Shown here piece after piece: positions 17,542 through 28,073 of a stretch of 64,000 bases of DNA; within the stretch, counting starts at the first letter, position 1, and every line of letters begins with the position of its first letter. The DNA lies in NCBI GenBank assembly GCA_021851875.1, contig JAJZQI010000004.1, positions 62,001 to 126,000 of the forward strand, written 5' to 3'. The stretch comes from Pseudomonadota bacterium (GTDB lineage: Bacteria > Pseudomonadota > Gammaproteobacteria > Burkholderiales > JAJZQI01). The notes under the pieces were generated by a model that saw nothing but the letters and a program-made list of their open reading frames with translations, did not search any database and had not been told where the DNA came from. The translations under genes were made by a program, and so were the position numbers.

Positions 17542-18440
17542 CCTTCCATCAACTGCGGCGCCGGCAATGGCTGCTGCCCCAGCATTTCCCGCAGCGACGA
17601 CTCGATGGCATTGTCGATCGCGCCCAGCGCCAAGTCGTTCGGCATGATGCCGAACGGTTCCTCCAGTTCCTCGCTGATGGCCCCCAAGGCGAAGAAGGTA
17701 TAGGACACGAGCGCCACCACCACCGGCATCAACAAACCGATCTGGTGCATCAAGCCGAACGGCAGCAGAAAACAGAACGTATATACGGTACGATGCAGCA
17801 ATACCGAGTAGGAAAACGGAATCGGCGTGCCGGCAATCCGTTCGCAGCCGCCCACCACCTCGGCGGTCTTGATCAGATTATCGTCCAGCGACTGCACCAG
17901 AATATCGCTGATCTGCCCCTGCCGGCGCGCATTGCGCAGCCACTCGCCCATGATCAGCAGGATCACGGCCGGCTTGTAAACGGCAGGCTGCACCCGTGCG
18001 AATGCCTCCGGCGACAGCAGCGGGCGGATCTCTTCGTCGGCCGACGTGCCACGCAGCTGGTGCCGCAAGGCATGCACCGCCGCCACATACATCATGACCA
18101 GGGCTTCCGCCTCCTGCCGCGGCCCGTCGTAATGACTCAGCACCTGGCGGGTCAGGTTGCGGCCGTGATTGAGCAGCGCCCCCCACAGCTTGCGACCTTC
18201 CCAGAAGCGGTCGTAACTGACGTTGTTGCGAAAGGCGAGAAAGATGGACAACGCCACGCCAAGCAGGGTAAACGGCTCGGATGTCAGGGTGATCTGGTAA
18301 TGCAGCAGGGTGCCGTGAGTCAGCAACACCACAACGGCAAAACCGGTCGTCAGCAGCACCTGTGGCAAGATGCTCCGCACCACGGAACCGCGCCAAACCA
18401 GAAGTATCCGGAACCAGTGCATGTTCGGTCTGACGATCAC
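17526..18440 (-). CDS. Bestrophin-like (UPF0187) membrane channel protein
   Basis: 304 residues. N-terminus MIVRPNMHWFRILLVWRGSV and the FLAFRNNVSYDRFWEGRKLWG motif are hallmarks of bacterial bestrophin homologues, which form pentameric channels. Four main hydrophobic regions are visible. The GTG start at 18440 is supported by GGAG 6 nt upstream and family alignment. It lies apart from the DUF815/EamA pair, with a 43-bp gap to the gene upstream. Confidence 0.88.
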   Translation of the reverse strand: MIVRPNMHWFRILLVWRGSVVRSILPQVLLTTGFAVVVLLTHGTLLHYQITLTSEPFTLLGVALSIFLAFRNNVSYDRFWEGRKLWGALLNHGRNLTRQVLSHYDGPRQEAEALVMMYVAAVHALRHQLRGTSADEEIRPLLSPEAFARVQPAVYKPAVILLIMGEWLRNARRQGQISDILVQSLDDNLIKTAEVVGGCERIAGTPIPFSYSVLLHRTVYTFCFLLPFGLMHQIGLLMPVVVALVSYTFFALGAISEELEEPFGIMPNDLALGAIDNAIESSLREMLGQQPLPAPQLMEGYLLL

Positions 18441-18483
18441 ACCCTACTCCAATGCGGCAAATAAAAACGCAGTATACGCCCGC

Positions 18484-19368
18484 TCAACGGAGCGACAAGC
18501 GTCCGGCATGGTCGCGGGCAAACTGCATGGCCACCCGGCCCGAACGCGAGCCCCGCTGAATGGCCCATTGCAATGCCAGCAAGCGGGCGTCTTCGTCCAG
18601 CTCGCCGCCGCCGAATACCGCCAGCCATTGCCGCACAGCGGTGAGGTACTCGTCCTGGCTAAAGGAATAAAAGGTAATCCACAACCCGAACCGCTCGGAC
18701 AGGGAAATCTTCTCCTCCACCACATCCCCCGGATGCAGCTCGCCGTCTTCGTCGCGGCTGTAGCTGCGGTTATCCGATTCGTGCTCCGGCAACAGATGGC
18801 GCCGGTTGGACGTGGCATATACCAGCACATTGGATGCGCTGCCGGCCACCGAACCGTCCAGCACGGTCTTGAGATTCTTGTAGCCGTATTCCCCCTCATC
18901 GAAGGTCAGGTCGTCGCAGAAAATGATGAACTTGAACGGCTCGCGGCGAATGCGGCCGACGATGCGCGGCAGATCGGTCAGGTGCTCCTTGTCCACTTCG
19001 ATCAAACGCAGCCCCTGCGTGTGGAAGGCATGCAGACAGGCGCGCACCAGCGACGATTTGCCGGTGCCGCGCGCGCCGGTCATCAGCACATTGTTGGCCG
19101 GTCTGCCGGCAACGAACTGGCGGGTGTTCTGCTTGATCAGACTTTTTTGCCGCGCAACATTCTGCAAGTCGGCAAAGGCGATCAGGTTGGGTTCTTCCAC
19201 CGGCACCAGCCGCCCCACCGGCCCGAGCAGGCCGGTATAGCTCTCCCAGCGCCATGCCAACGCATCGTCCAAAGGCGCTTCAACCGATGCAGCCGTGCCC
19301 CCTTCCAGCGCGCCGGCTATCCGTTCGAGCTGCGCTGCCAACTGTTGTATTGCATCCAGGTCACTCAT
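18484..19368 (-). CDS. AAA+ family ATPase, DUF815
   Basis: 294 residues. Walker A GARGTGKSS (about 97-105), Walker B FIIFCDDLTFD, sensor-like YATSNRRHLLPE and a C-terminal SERFGLWITFYSFSQDEYL segment are typical of DUF815 ATPases. The role of this broadly conserved family is not established. Its ATG overlaps the stop of the EamA gene (ATGA), implying translational coupling to that frame; disruption of the EamA frame may therefore lower its expression. Confidence 0.87.
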   Translation of the reverse strand: MSDLDAIQQLAAQLERIAGALEGGTAASVEAPLDDALAWRWESYTGLLGPVGRLVPVEEPNLIAFADLQNVARQKSLIKQNTRQFVAGRPANNVLMTGARGTGKSSLVRACLHAFHTQGLRLIEVDKEHLTDLPRIVGRIRREPFKFIIFCDDLTFDEGEYGYKNLKTVLDGSVAGSASNVLVYATSNRRHLLPEHESDNRSYSRDEDGELHPGDVVEEKISLSERFGLWITFYSFSQDEYLTAVRQWLAVFGGGELDEDARLLALQWAIQRGSRSGRVAMQFARDHAGRLSLR

Positions 19369-20299
19369 TGTCTTGCTCGCATCTCCTGTTCCGCCCGGCC
19401 ACCGAGTCGGACGCGGCTCAATGCCAGAAATTCACGTCCCTGATAGACCGCCAGCGCACAGCCGATCAGCGCCGTTCCCAGCCAGACATGCAAACCGACA
19501 GCCTCGCTGTTCAGCCAGCGCCCCAGCAGCAATGCCAACACCGGCGTCACCAGTGTTATCAGCGACACCCGGCCGGTGTCCAGATGTTTGATCACATAAT
19601 AATACAGGGCGAAGCCGATAATCGAACCGGCAATCCCCAGATAAACAATCGCCCCCTCCGCCTGGGCAGTCATGTGCTGCGGTACCGGCGCACCACCCAG
19701 CCACCACCCAGCCACCACACCAGCAGGAAAAACGGCAGGGAAACCAGCAATATACCCAGTGTCGTCGCCAGCGGCGGGCTGTCGTCGTTTACCCGCTTGA
19801 CCCAAACCAGGCTGAGAGCCTGGATCACCACCGCCAGCAGCACCCCCAACACGCCCTGCACATCGCTACGCGTGACGACGCTGCGATCGAGAAAAATGAC
19901 TCCCAGCCCGATCACGCCGAGCAGCATGCCGGCGATGCGATACCAGGAAAAATCGGCCTCATGCCGCAGCCACACCGGCGCAAACAGGCCGGTCACCAGC
20001 GGCGACAGGCCGAACAGTACGGAAATCAGCCCCGACGGTACAAAGCGCGCCGACCAGTAAACGCAAATCATGGTGCCGAACAAACCCAGACCGCCCGCCA
20101 GATAGCTGCGCAGCGCCCGGCCGTGTGTCGGCACGCGCACACGCAATAGCCACAATAGCGGCAGCAGCGCCGCCAGCCCGACGGCCATGCGCAACACCAG
20201 CGCATAGGAGAAACCGGCCTCGCTCGCGCTGATTTTGATCGCCAATGGAGTGGTCGACCAGATCAGTACGACCGTCAACCAGGCGAACAATACGGGCAT
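19365..20299 (-). pseudogene. EamA/DMT-family transporter disrupted by an 11-bp duplication
   Basis: Two overlapping frames together give a full 10-TM EamA transporter. The first (20299 to 19670) encodes about 205 native residues and ends in an out-of-frame tail. The second resumes at LGGAPVPQHMTAQAEG and runs to 19365. The break coincides with an 11-bp tandem duplication at 19692-19713. Removing one unit restores a single 307-residue frame through VWWLGGAPVPQHM, a normal family length. Substrate unknown (amino acids or metabolites in relatives). Either a recent pseudogene, a slippage-switchable gene, or an assembly error. Confidence 0.88.
19692..19713. repeat. 11-bp tandem duplication causing a frameshift
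   Basis: ACCACCCAGCC occurs twice in direct succession, followed by a partial third unit ACCAC. Its length is not a multiple of three, so it shifts the frame of the transporter gene. It is a natural slipped-strand hotspot. Confidence 0.92.
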
Positions 20300-20348
20300 C
20301 GTGTTCCATCCGAACGTTGCGCGGCATTAGGGCGACAGAAGATCACGC

Positions 20349-21284
20349 TCAGGCCGATAAAGCCGTGTCGTCGTCTTCCTGGTAAACCATCTGATTGCGG
20401 CCGCTGCGTTTTGCCCGGTAAAGCCGCTTATCCGCCCGGCCAATGATTTCTTCACCCGTGTGGTCCGTGGCCAGGAACTCACTCAAACCGCCGCTGATGG
20501 TCACTTGTCCTGTTTGCGACGCGGCGCACAGCTGACCGTCCGCCACCCGCTGCCGCAAACGCTCGGCCACCTGCAACGCCTGATCCAGCGGCGTGTGCGG
20601 CAACAGCACGACAAACTCATCGCCGCCCAGACGGGCCGGCAAATCGATGGTGCGCAATTCCGCCCGGCAGATTTCGGCGATCGCCGTGATCACCTTGTCG
20701 CCGCAAGGATGACCGTGTTTGTCGTTGATTGACTTGAAATCGTCGATATCGAACAGCAGCAAGGAAGCCGGCGTATTGTGGCGGGTGAAAAGAGCGAACT
20801 GCTCTTCCAGCGCGTCCATGAATTTCCGCCGGTTCAGCAGCCCGGTCATGGAGTCGGTCTCGCTCAGCAGCCGCAACTTGTTTTCCAGCTCATTGCGTGA
20901 GGTGATGTTGCTGGCCACCCACAACACCGCATCCTCGCCACCAACCGGAAGATCCAACGCCTGAACGCGTCCCTCGAACCAGATCACATAAGCCGGACCC
21001 TCGGCGGGCAAGCCTTTCACATCACTGCCGGCCAGGCCATACTCGACGATATGCAGCTTGCGCGAATCCAGCGCCTTGCCGATCTCCTGCAAAAACCAGT
21101 CGGCCTTTTCCGCCACCAGCACATCGCTGATGCGCTGCCCAATCAGACTGCTGCCGTCATGATAATAGCGCGCATCCGAACCGCCGAAAATCGCCGCATA
21201 GCGGCCACTACGGGTAAGAATGAATACGGGATCCGGCAGCGCCTTGAGGATGGCGGCCATGTGCTCCGGAGAAAACACCAACAT
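20349..21284 (-). CDS. PAS-GGDEF diguanylate cyclase
   Basis: 311 residues, soluble. An N-terminal PAS-like region (LPDPVFILTRSGRYAAIFGG) leads through a coiled coil to a GGDEF domain: DSMTGLLNRRKF, FDIDDFKSIND, active site GGDEF, and an intact inhibitory I-site RTID five residues before it. It should make cyclic di-GMP with product inhibition. The sensory input is unknown. The start at 21284 is provisional, since the Shine-Dalgarno spacing is short; ATG at residue 9 is an alternative with GGAG upstream. Confidence 0.9.
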   Translation of the reverse strand: MLVFSPEHMAAILKALPDPVFILTRSGRYAAIFGGSDARYYHDGSSLIGQRISDVLVAEKADWFLQEIGKALDSRKLHIVEYGLAGSDVKGLPAEGPAYVIWFEGRVQALDLPVGGEDAVLWVASNITSRNELENKLRLLSETDSMTGLLNRRKFMDALEEQFALFTRHNTPASLLLFDIDDFKSINDKHGHPCGDKVITAIAEICRAELRTIDLPARLGGDEFVVLLPHTPLDQALQVAERLRQRVADGQLCAASQTGQVTISGGLSEFLATDHTGEEIIGRADKRLYRAKRSGRNQMVYQEDDDTALSA

Positions 21285-21331
21285 TGCCTCGAGTGATGAT
21301 CTACAGATTAACAGTTTAACCCGTCGTCACA

Positions 21332-21373
21332 GCAAAAACAAAAAGACCTGTTTATGGGTCTTTTTGTTTTTGC
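21332..21373 (-). terminator. Strong intrinsic hairpin next to the tRNA relic
   Basis: A perfect 17-bp inverted repeat (21332-21348 with 21357-21373), loop of 8 nt, A/T-rich arms with A5 and T5 runs. It directly follows the 3' side of the tRNA relic in the minus direction, exactly where a tRNA terminator would be, and can also isolate the diguanylate cyclase. Confidence 0.8.
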
Positions 21374-21375
21374 CG

Positions 21376-21419
21376 GCGAGCCCTGGGAATCGAACCCGGC
21401 ACCGGTGGAGTATGAGCTT
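21376..21419 (-). pseudogene. tRNA 3'-half relic (CAT anticodon region to acceptor)
   Basis: Reading the minus strand: GCTCATACTCC (anticodon-loop-like), then GGTGCCGGGTTCGATTCCC (variable loop and T arm), then an acceptor-like GGGCTCGCC. It shares the block GGTGCCGGGTTCGA with the intact tRNA at 23279-23357. There is no D arm or 5' acceptor strand and the stems are mispaired, so it is not a functional tRNA. It probably marks an old attachment site. Confidence 0.65.
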
Positions 21420-21638
21420 ACGCCTTTTGCGACATTAAGCGCGTTCCCCCAAGGGAGATCGGGTGAGGCCGATACCCTTGAGAATCAAATGCGGGATGTT
21501 CGGTAGTGCAGCGCATCTCCAGCGGTGTCTATTTACGCCAGTCGACCTATACTATTTCCTGCACCGCTGATTCCGTTGTATTTGCTCATAACAATTAAAC
21601 CCATGCCATCATCCGCCGCCCAATCCCAAGGAGGGAAA

Positions 21639-22307
21639 ATGAATGACTCCGCCGTTAAGGCTTTTTCGGCAACACTGGTTTTTCTAACGTGTTCATGCAA
21701 TTACAGCATAACCATGGCCAACGAGAAAAATACCGTCAATGCCGACGGCATTCTGAATCAGTGTGAATATCCGCAGCTGGGAACGAACCTGGTTAATCCG
21801 AAGAAATTTGGCGCCAAAAACACTTCTGTATGTGTTGATATTCCCGTTGAATTGAAACAATCAAAGATCGTGTTCAACATGGACACACCGGCTGCAGATA
21901 AAGAGGGCAACGCCAACGGCCTGTCGCATATGGTCTTAATGGGCACCGTACGCAAGCAACAAATCAAGGAAGGTTTAATAAAACCGGAAGACGTTTCCAT
22001 TATTGGAATTATTCACGGGGCTGCGCTCAAATGGGCGACAAAAGCGACCGATCAGCAAAAATTGATCAACGAGATTTTCAAACTCAAGCGCGAAGGCGTC
22101 AATATTCAACTCGAAGTCTGTGCCAATGCAGTAAGCGACGCAGGCCTGACGAAGAAGGATTTGTATTCCTACACGGCTGACGGCAAACCGGACCCGCAGG
22201 CAGGCGGCAGAATCTACGTCAACCAGGGTGCCTTTGACCGTGAAATCTATTTACAGAATCACGGCTACGCCTATGCTGAAGAAGGAAACAACTTCACCGG
22301 CAAGTAA
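21639..22307 (+). CDS. Exported DsrE/DsrF-like protein
   Basis: 222 residues. An N-terminal hydrophobic segment ending in Cys residues (LVFLTCSCNYSITMA) suggests export, perhaps as a lipoprotein. The remainder shows the alternating pattern of DsrE-like proteins: KIVFNMDTPA, GLSHMVLMGTVR, DVSIIGIIHGAALKWA, VNIQLEVCANAV, with one Cys (VCANA) at the position of the sulfur-carrying Cys in the family. AAGGAGG 4 nt upstream fixes the start at 21639. GC content is lower than in flanking genes. It is inside the putative island. Confidence 0.68.
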   Translation: MNDSAVKAFSATLVFLTCSCNYSITMANEKNTVNADGILNQCEYPQLGTNLVNPKKFGAKNTSVCVDIPVELKQSKIVFNMDTPAADKEGNANGLSHMVLMGTVRKQQIKEGLIKPEDVSIIGIIHGAALKWATKATDQQKLINEIFKLKREGVNIQLEVCANAVSDAGLTKKDLYSYTADGKPDPQAGGRIYVNQGAFDREIYLQNHGYAYAEEGNNFTGK

Positions 22308-22408
22308 TCCGCTGTGACTACGGTTTGCGACCGCCGATGCGAATACGTGCAGCTTGAATGCGGCGACGGCCGCAATCGCGCAGACAGTGGGCGAGCAGGT
22401 TCGCCATA

Positions 22409-22442
22409 ACGCAATAGGCCGTTCGAAAGCGGCCTATTGCGT
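22409..22442. terminator. Strong hairpin after the DsrE-like gene
   Basis: 13-bp perfect inverted repeat ACGCAATAGGCCG/CGGCCTATTGCGT with loop TTCGAAAG. It lies between the convergent DsrE-like gene and the toxin gene. T run on either side is poor, so termination is likely but not certain. The surrounding 22308-22518 stretch has no other feature. Confidence 0.65.
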
Positions 22443-22518
22443 TGTTATGATGGTGTGGCGTATTCGACCAAACCATTCGCTACAGAGCTCAATGAACGCT
22501 GTTTCGTGTTGCTGCGGG

Positions 22519-22860
22519 TCACGTGCCGAGCAGGCGCCGAGCCAGCACCGATTGCATATCACGGCGCCCATCAGCAATCAGGTAAATAATGACTTGGCTG
22601 CCTGTGATGCGATAAATCACGCGATACAGCTTGAAAAAGGTCTGGCGATACTCTTTGATGCCGAGACTGACCAGTTCTTTCGGGTAACTGCCGCGCTCCG
22701 GGAATTTCGACAGGCTTTCCACAACCGCCATCAACTCATCCAACACGTAGTTGGCGTTGACCACACTGTCGAACTCGGAGATGTAATCGTAAATGGATTC
22801 CAAGTCCTGCTCTGCTCCCCCGGCAAGCAGAACCTCGAATTGGGCTGGTGCGCCAGCCAT
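22519..22860 (-). CDS. RelE/ParE family toxin
   Basis: 113 residues. Typical ParE/RelE layout: AEQDLESIYDYISEFDS near the N-terminus, LSKFPERGSYPKEL in the middle and YRVIYRITGSQVIIYLIADGRRDMQ at the end, with conserved Arg and Tyr. It either poisons gyrase (ParE) or cleaves mRNA (RelE); sequence alone does not decide. The ATG overlaps the antitoxin stop by one base. Confidence 0.88.
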   Translation of the reverse strand: MAGAPAQFEVLLAGGAEQDLESIYDYISEFDSVVNANYVLDELMAVVESLSKFPERGSYPKELVSLGIKEYRQTFFKLYRVIYRITGSQVIIYLIADGRRDMQSVLARRLLGT

Positions 22861-23135
22861 CAGACGCCGGTTCGCTTGGCGCGAAGGCGGGCAACGACGT
22901 CGGCCGCGGGCTTAACCTCGCCAGCCGCCACATCATGGTTGCCCAATGCGAGGATCTTCAGCAAGGCCAAGGTTTCTTGAGTCTCTTCGAACGAGGCTAC
23001 GTCCTGCAGGACAGCCTTGGCCTCACCGTTTTGGGTGATGATCATGGGCTCGCGCTGCTCCGCAAGGCGTGCCAGAACCTCGGCAGCGTTGGCTTTGAGG
23101 TAGCTGATCGGCTTGACTTGCGATGAGTAGCGCAT
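22860..23135 (-). CDS. Phd/YefM family antitoxin
   Basis: 91 residues. N-terminal Phd/YefM fold (ISYLKANAAEVLARLAEQREPMIIT.NGEAKAVLQD), which binds operator DNA, and a longer helical C-terminus that would wrap the toxin. It is the first gene of the pair, as usual for type II toxin-antitoxin modules, with an inverted repeat just upstream. Confidence 0.88.
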   Translation of the reverse strand: MRYSSQVKPISYLKANAAEVLARLAEQREPMIITQNGEAKAVLQDVASFEETQETLALLKILALGNHDVAAGEVKPAADVVARLRAKRTGV

Positions 23136-23155
23136 AGCCGTGCTCCAAACTTTTT

Positions 23156-23175
23156 AAAGACCCAATATAGTCTTT
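23156..23175. promoter_or_regulatory. Putative toxin-antitoxin operator
   Basis: AAAGAC-N8-GTCTTT inverted repeat 20 bp upstream of the antitoxin start, overlapping AT-rich promoter-like sequence. Type II antitoxins usually bind such palindromes for autoregulation. Confidence 0.55.
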
Positions 23176-23241
23176 TTATGGTCTCAAGGCAAGGTGCCCG
23201 AATTGGATGCGATAGTGCCAAATAGGCGGCGTGTTACAAAT

Positions 23242-23269
23242 AAAAAAGGACTTACAAAAATATAAGTCC
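23242..23269 (-). terminator. Terminator downstream of the tRNA
   Basis: On the minus strand, GGACTTA and TAAGTCC pair (7 bp, 8-nt loop) and are followed by six U. It lies 10 bp past the tRNA CCA end. Confidence 0.8.
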
Positions 23270-23278
23270 CTGTTTTAT

Positions 23279-23357
<79 letters not shown>

Positions 23358-23364
23358 GAAAGCA

Positions 23365-25266
<1,902 letters not shown>

Positions 25267-25320
25267 CAATCAAACCCCACAGTAAGCCGGTGAAAAACCG
25301 GCAATTATACAATATTCCGC

Positions 25321-27099
25321 TTACTCTTTGTGACCGATGTCGGCAGGACTTTCATGCCGCTGCTGCAGCAATTGCTGCAGCTCCTGCCGCTCCATTGCCG
25401 TCAGTTCGGCCAGCGGCTTGCGCCGCAGCACATCGATCCGTTGCCGGGCAGCCACGGACTGCAGCTGCTTCAATGCTCCGACCAGCTCTTCACTGGCCGA
25501 ATAACTATCGCCCAATTCCAACACATCAGCCGCCACTGCCTGCAACACCGGCTCCAAGGGATGCCCGCGCAGCCCCTCCAGCAGCATGGCCATCGACACG
25601 TCGCCGCCCTGGCGCGCAACGAACTCAACCACCAGCAGCAAAGCCTGCAACTCAGGTGCGGGCGCCGCCACAGATTTCAAGGTAGCAGGTTCGAGCCGAC
25701 TTGCCAGCGAAGGTTCCGCCAGCACCACCCGGAGCAGGTTCCGTACCAGCGACGGCGCGCGGCGCCCCCGCCCGGACCCGCCGCGCGCTTGCACCGGCGG
25801 CGCAGCCGGCGCCACCGCCGGCTCCCCCAGCAACGGCGCCAGCTCATGCATTTCCAGCCCCACCGCCTGCGCCAGCTGGCGCCGCATCAAGGCGCCCAGC
25901 GCCGGCGCAGCCACATTGCGCAACAACGGTGCAGCCAGCGTCACCAACTCGGCCCGGCCTTCCTGCGTCGCCATATCCACCCGCGCTCGCAATTCCTGCA
26001 ACCAGAAGGACGACAACGGCACCGCCGTCTCATCCAGCAGGGTTTCAAAAGCTTCCGCACCGAACTGACGCACGTAGCTGTCCGGGTCTTCTCCTTGCGG
26101 CAACAACAAAAACTCCACCCGCTTGCCGTCTTTCAGCTGCGCCAGACTGTTTTCCAGCGCCCGCCAGGCGGCCCGGCGGCCCGCCGCGTCGCCATCGAAA
26201 CAGAACACCACCCGATCCGTCAGACGCAGCAAACGCGCGGCGTTTTCCGTCGTGGTGGCCGTGCCCAGGGTCGCCACCGCGTAGTCCACGCCCATCTGCG
26301 CCAGCGCCACCACATCCATATAGCCCTCGACCACCAGCACCCGGCCGGTGCGGCGAATGCCCTCGCGCGCCTGCGGCAGACCGTACAGTTCGCGCCCCTT
26401 GGAGAACACGGGCGTTTCGGGTGAATTCAGGTATTTCGGCTCCCCCTGCCCCAGCACGCGCCCGCCAAAACCGATGACGGCTCCTTTCTGGTTGCGGATG
26501 GGAAACATGACGCGATCACGAAAACGGTCGTAACGCTTGCCCTCCCCTTCTATCACCAGCCCCGCTTCAACCAGACCCGCCTGCCCGTAATCGGCAAACA
26601 CCGCCTGCAGGTTCTGCCAGGCGTCCGGGGCATAGCCGATCTCGAAGCGCTTGGCGATTTCGCCGGTCAGCCCGCGCCCCTTGAGGTAATTGACGGCAGC
26701 AGGTGCCTGTTTCAATTGTTGACGGTAATACTGCGCCGCTTGTTCCAACAAATTTGTCAGCGAGGCCTGCCGACCGATCTTCTCCTGCTCGCCTGCGCGC
26801 GGTTCGCGCGTGTCGGGCAACTGCATGCCGGCTTCCTGCGCCAGCCGCTGCACGGCTTCGATAAAACCCAGCCCCTGGTACTCCATGACGAAACTGATGG
26901 CGCTGCCATGCGCACCGCAGCCGAAGCAATGATAGAACTGCTTGGTCGGACTGACGGTGAACGAGGGGCTCTTTTCCTGGTGAAAGGGGCAGCAGGCCTG
27001 ATAATTCGCGCCGGCCTTCTTCAAGGGCACGTAACGGTTGATCACCTCAACGATATCGAGGCGATTGAGCAAATCCTGGATAAAGGACTGAGGGATCAA
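25321..27099 (-). CDS. dnaG: DNA primase
   Basis: 592 residues. Zinc-binding CHC2 domain (CPFHQEKSPSF...YHCFGCG, about 40-64), primase catalytic core, TOPRIM motifs (VVEGYMDVVAL; FDGDAAG) and a C-terminal DnaB-binding region rich in Ala/Leu. It makes RNA primers for replication. The TTG start at 27099 gives the family N-terminus (M)IPQSFIQDLL; no ATG exists nearby. Part of rpsU-yqeY-dnaG-rpoD. Confidence 0.97.
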   Translation of the reverse strand: MIPQSFIQDLLNRLDIVEVINRYVPLKKAGANYQACCPFHQEKSPSFTVSPTKQFYHCFGCGAHGSAISFVMEYQGLGFIEAVQRLAQEAGMQLPDTREPRAGEQEKIGRQASLTNLLEQAAQYYRQQLKQAPAAVNYLKGRGLTGEIAKRFEIGYAPDAWQNLQAVFADYGQAGLVEAGLVIEGEGKRYDRFRDRVMFPIRNQKGAVIGFGGRVLGQGEPKYLNSPETPVFSKGRELYGLPQAREGIRRTGRVLVVEGYMDVVALAQMGVDYAVATLGTATTTENAARLLRLTDRVVFCFDGDAAGRRAAWRALENSLAQLKDGKRVEFLLLPQGEDPDSYVRQFGAEAFETLLDETAVPLSSFWLQELRARVDMATQEGRAELVTLAAPLLRNVAAPALGALMRRQLAQAVGLEMHELAPLLGEPAVAPAAPPVQARGGSGRGRRAPSLVRNLLRVVLAEPSLASRLEPATLKSVAAPAPELQALLLVVEFVARQGGDVSMAMLLEGLRGHPLEPVLQAVAADVLELGDSYSASEELVGALKQLQSVAARQRIDVLRRKPLAELTAMERQELQQLLQQRHESPADIGHKE

Positions 27100-27130
27100 A
27101 GCCGTGCAATAGAAAAGTAAGCCGCCCCGC

Positions 27131-27577
27131 CTAGCCGCCCAGCGCCTGATTGATCAGCACCGACACCTGCGCCATATCCGCCTTGCCGGCCACTTGCGGT
27201 TTCACCAGCCCCATCACCTTGCCCATGTCCTTGGCGCCGGCGGCACCGGACTGAGCCACAGCGGCAGCCACCACCGCCTTGATCTCGTCTTCGCCCATCT
27301 GCTCCGGCATGTAGGCCTGCAGCACGAGCATTTCGCCGCTTTCCTGATCCACCAGATCCTGCCGCCCGGCGGCCTGATACTGAGTCACGGAATCCTTGCG
27401 CTGCTTGAGCATTTTCTCGATGACCGCCACCACCTGGGCGTCGTCCAGCTCAATCCGCTCATCCACTTCGCGCTGCTTGATGGCGGCCAGCAACAGGCGC
27501 AGAGTGGACAGGCGCAACGCCTCCCTGGCGCGCATGGCGTTTTTCATGTCTTCGTTAATGCGGACTTTCAGGCTCAT
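27131..27577 (-). CDS. GatB/YqeY domain protein
   Basis: 148 residues: LKVRINEDMKNAMRAR...LSTLRLLLAAIKQREVDER and the C-terminal GKVMGLVKPQVAGKADMA motif of YqeY. It resembles the tRNA-binding tail domain of GatB; role proposed in tRNA-dependent amidation or translation, not established. Conserved position between rpsU and dnaG. Confidence 0.93.
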   Translation of the reverse strand: MSLKVRINEDMKNAMRAREALRLSTLRLLLAAIKQREVDERIELDDAQVVAVIEKMLKQRKDSVTQYQAAGRQDLVDQESGEMLVLQAYMPEQMGEDEIKAVVAAAVAQSGAAGAKDMGKVMGLVKPQVAGKADMAQVSVLINQALGG

Positions 27578-27621
27578 GAGGGGCTCGAATCGTTGTTATA
27601 GTGAAATCAAACAAGCGCAGA

Positions 27622-27655
27622 AAGCCGCGCCGCCATAAATCAGGCGGCGCGGCTT
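27622..27655 (-). terminator. GC-rich hairpin between rpsU and yqeY
   Basis: 13-bp perfect stem AAGCCGCGCCGCC/GGCGGCGCGGCTT with loop ATAAATCA. U-tract after it is short on the minus strand (CUUUCUG), so it may be a partial terminator or RNA-processing site that sets the high rpsU to dnaG expression ratio. Confidence 0.65.
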
Positions 27656-27683
27656 AATCGCAGCAGGCACAGCCGTGCCCGGC

Positions 27684-27703
27684 TGTTCCGCCGAGGCGGA
27701 ACA
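27684..27703 (-). promoter_or_regulatory. Second hairpin just after rpsU
   Basis: TGTTCCGC-CGAG-GCGGAACA, 8-bp stem with tetraloop, 8 bp after the rpsU stop on the minus strand. Together with the next hairpin it forms a tandem structured rpsU 3' end. Confidence 0.6.
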
Positions 27704-27710
27704 AAAATTC

Positions 27711-27923
27711 TTAGTACAGCTTGGTCGGCAGCATCTGGCTGCGCAGGCGCTTGTAGTGGCGCTTTACTGCGGCAGCGAGCTTGCGCTTGCGCTCTGCGGT
27801 CGGCTTTTCGTAGAACTCGCGAGCACGCAGTTCGGTCAGCAGGCCGGTTTTTTCCACACCGCGCTTGAAACGACGCATAGCGACTTCAAACGGTTCATTC
27901 TCTTTAACGCGTACGCTTGGCAT
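27711..27923 (-). CDS. rpsU: 30S ribosomal protein S21
   Basis: 70 residues, very basic: [21 protein letters not shown] with KTGL...[21 protein letters not shown] as in all S21 proteins. First gene of the macromolecular synthesis cluster; in many betaproteobacteria tsaD is directly upstream, but here fumarase and other genes lie between. Confidence 0.97.
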   Translation of the reverse strand: MPSVRVKENEPFEVAMRRFKRGVEKTGLLTELRAREFYEKPTAERKRKLAAAVKRHYKRLRSQMLPTKLY

Positions 27924-28073
27924 AACTCAATCCCAAAAGCTTTGAATCGAAAAGCCGCGTATTTTATCCGTCCGAAATCAAAATGTCAAAGCATGTGCGT
28001 CGCACACTTTTGCATTCTCGCCACGATTGCGGTAAAAAAGCAGCATATTTCATTACCCACACTCGATGACCCC

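Noticed and set aside
21376..21419. Functional tRNA gene
   Set aside because: No D arm or 5' acceptor strand and mispaired anticodon stem.
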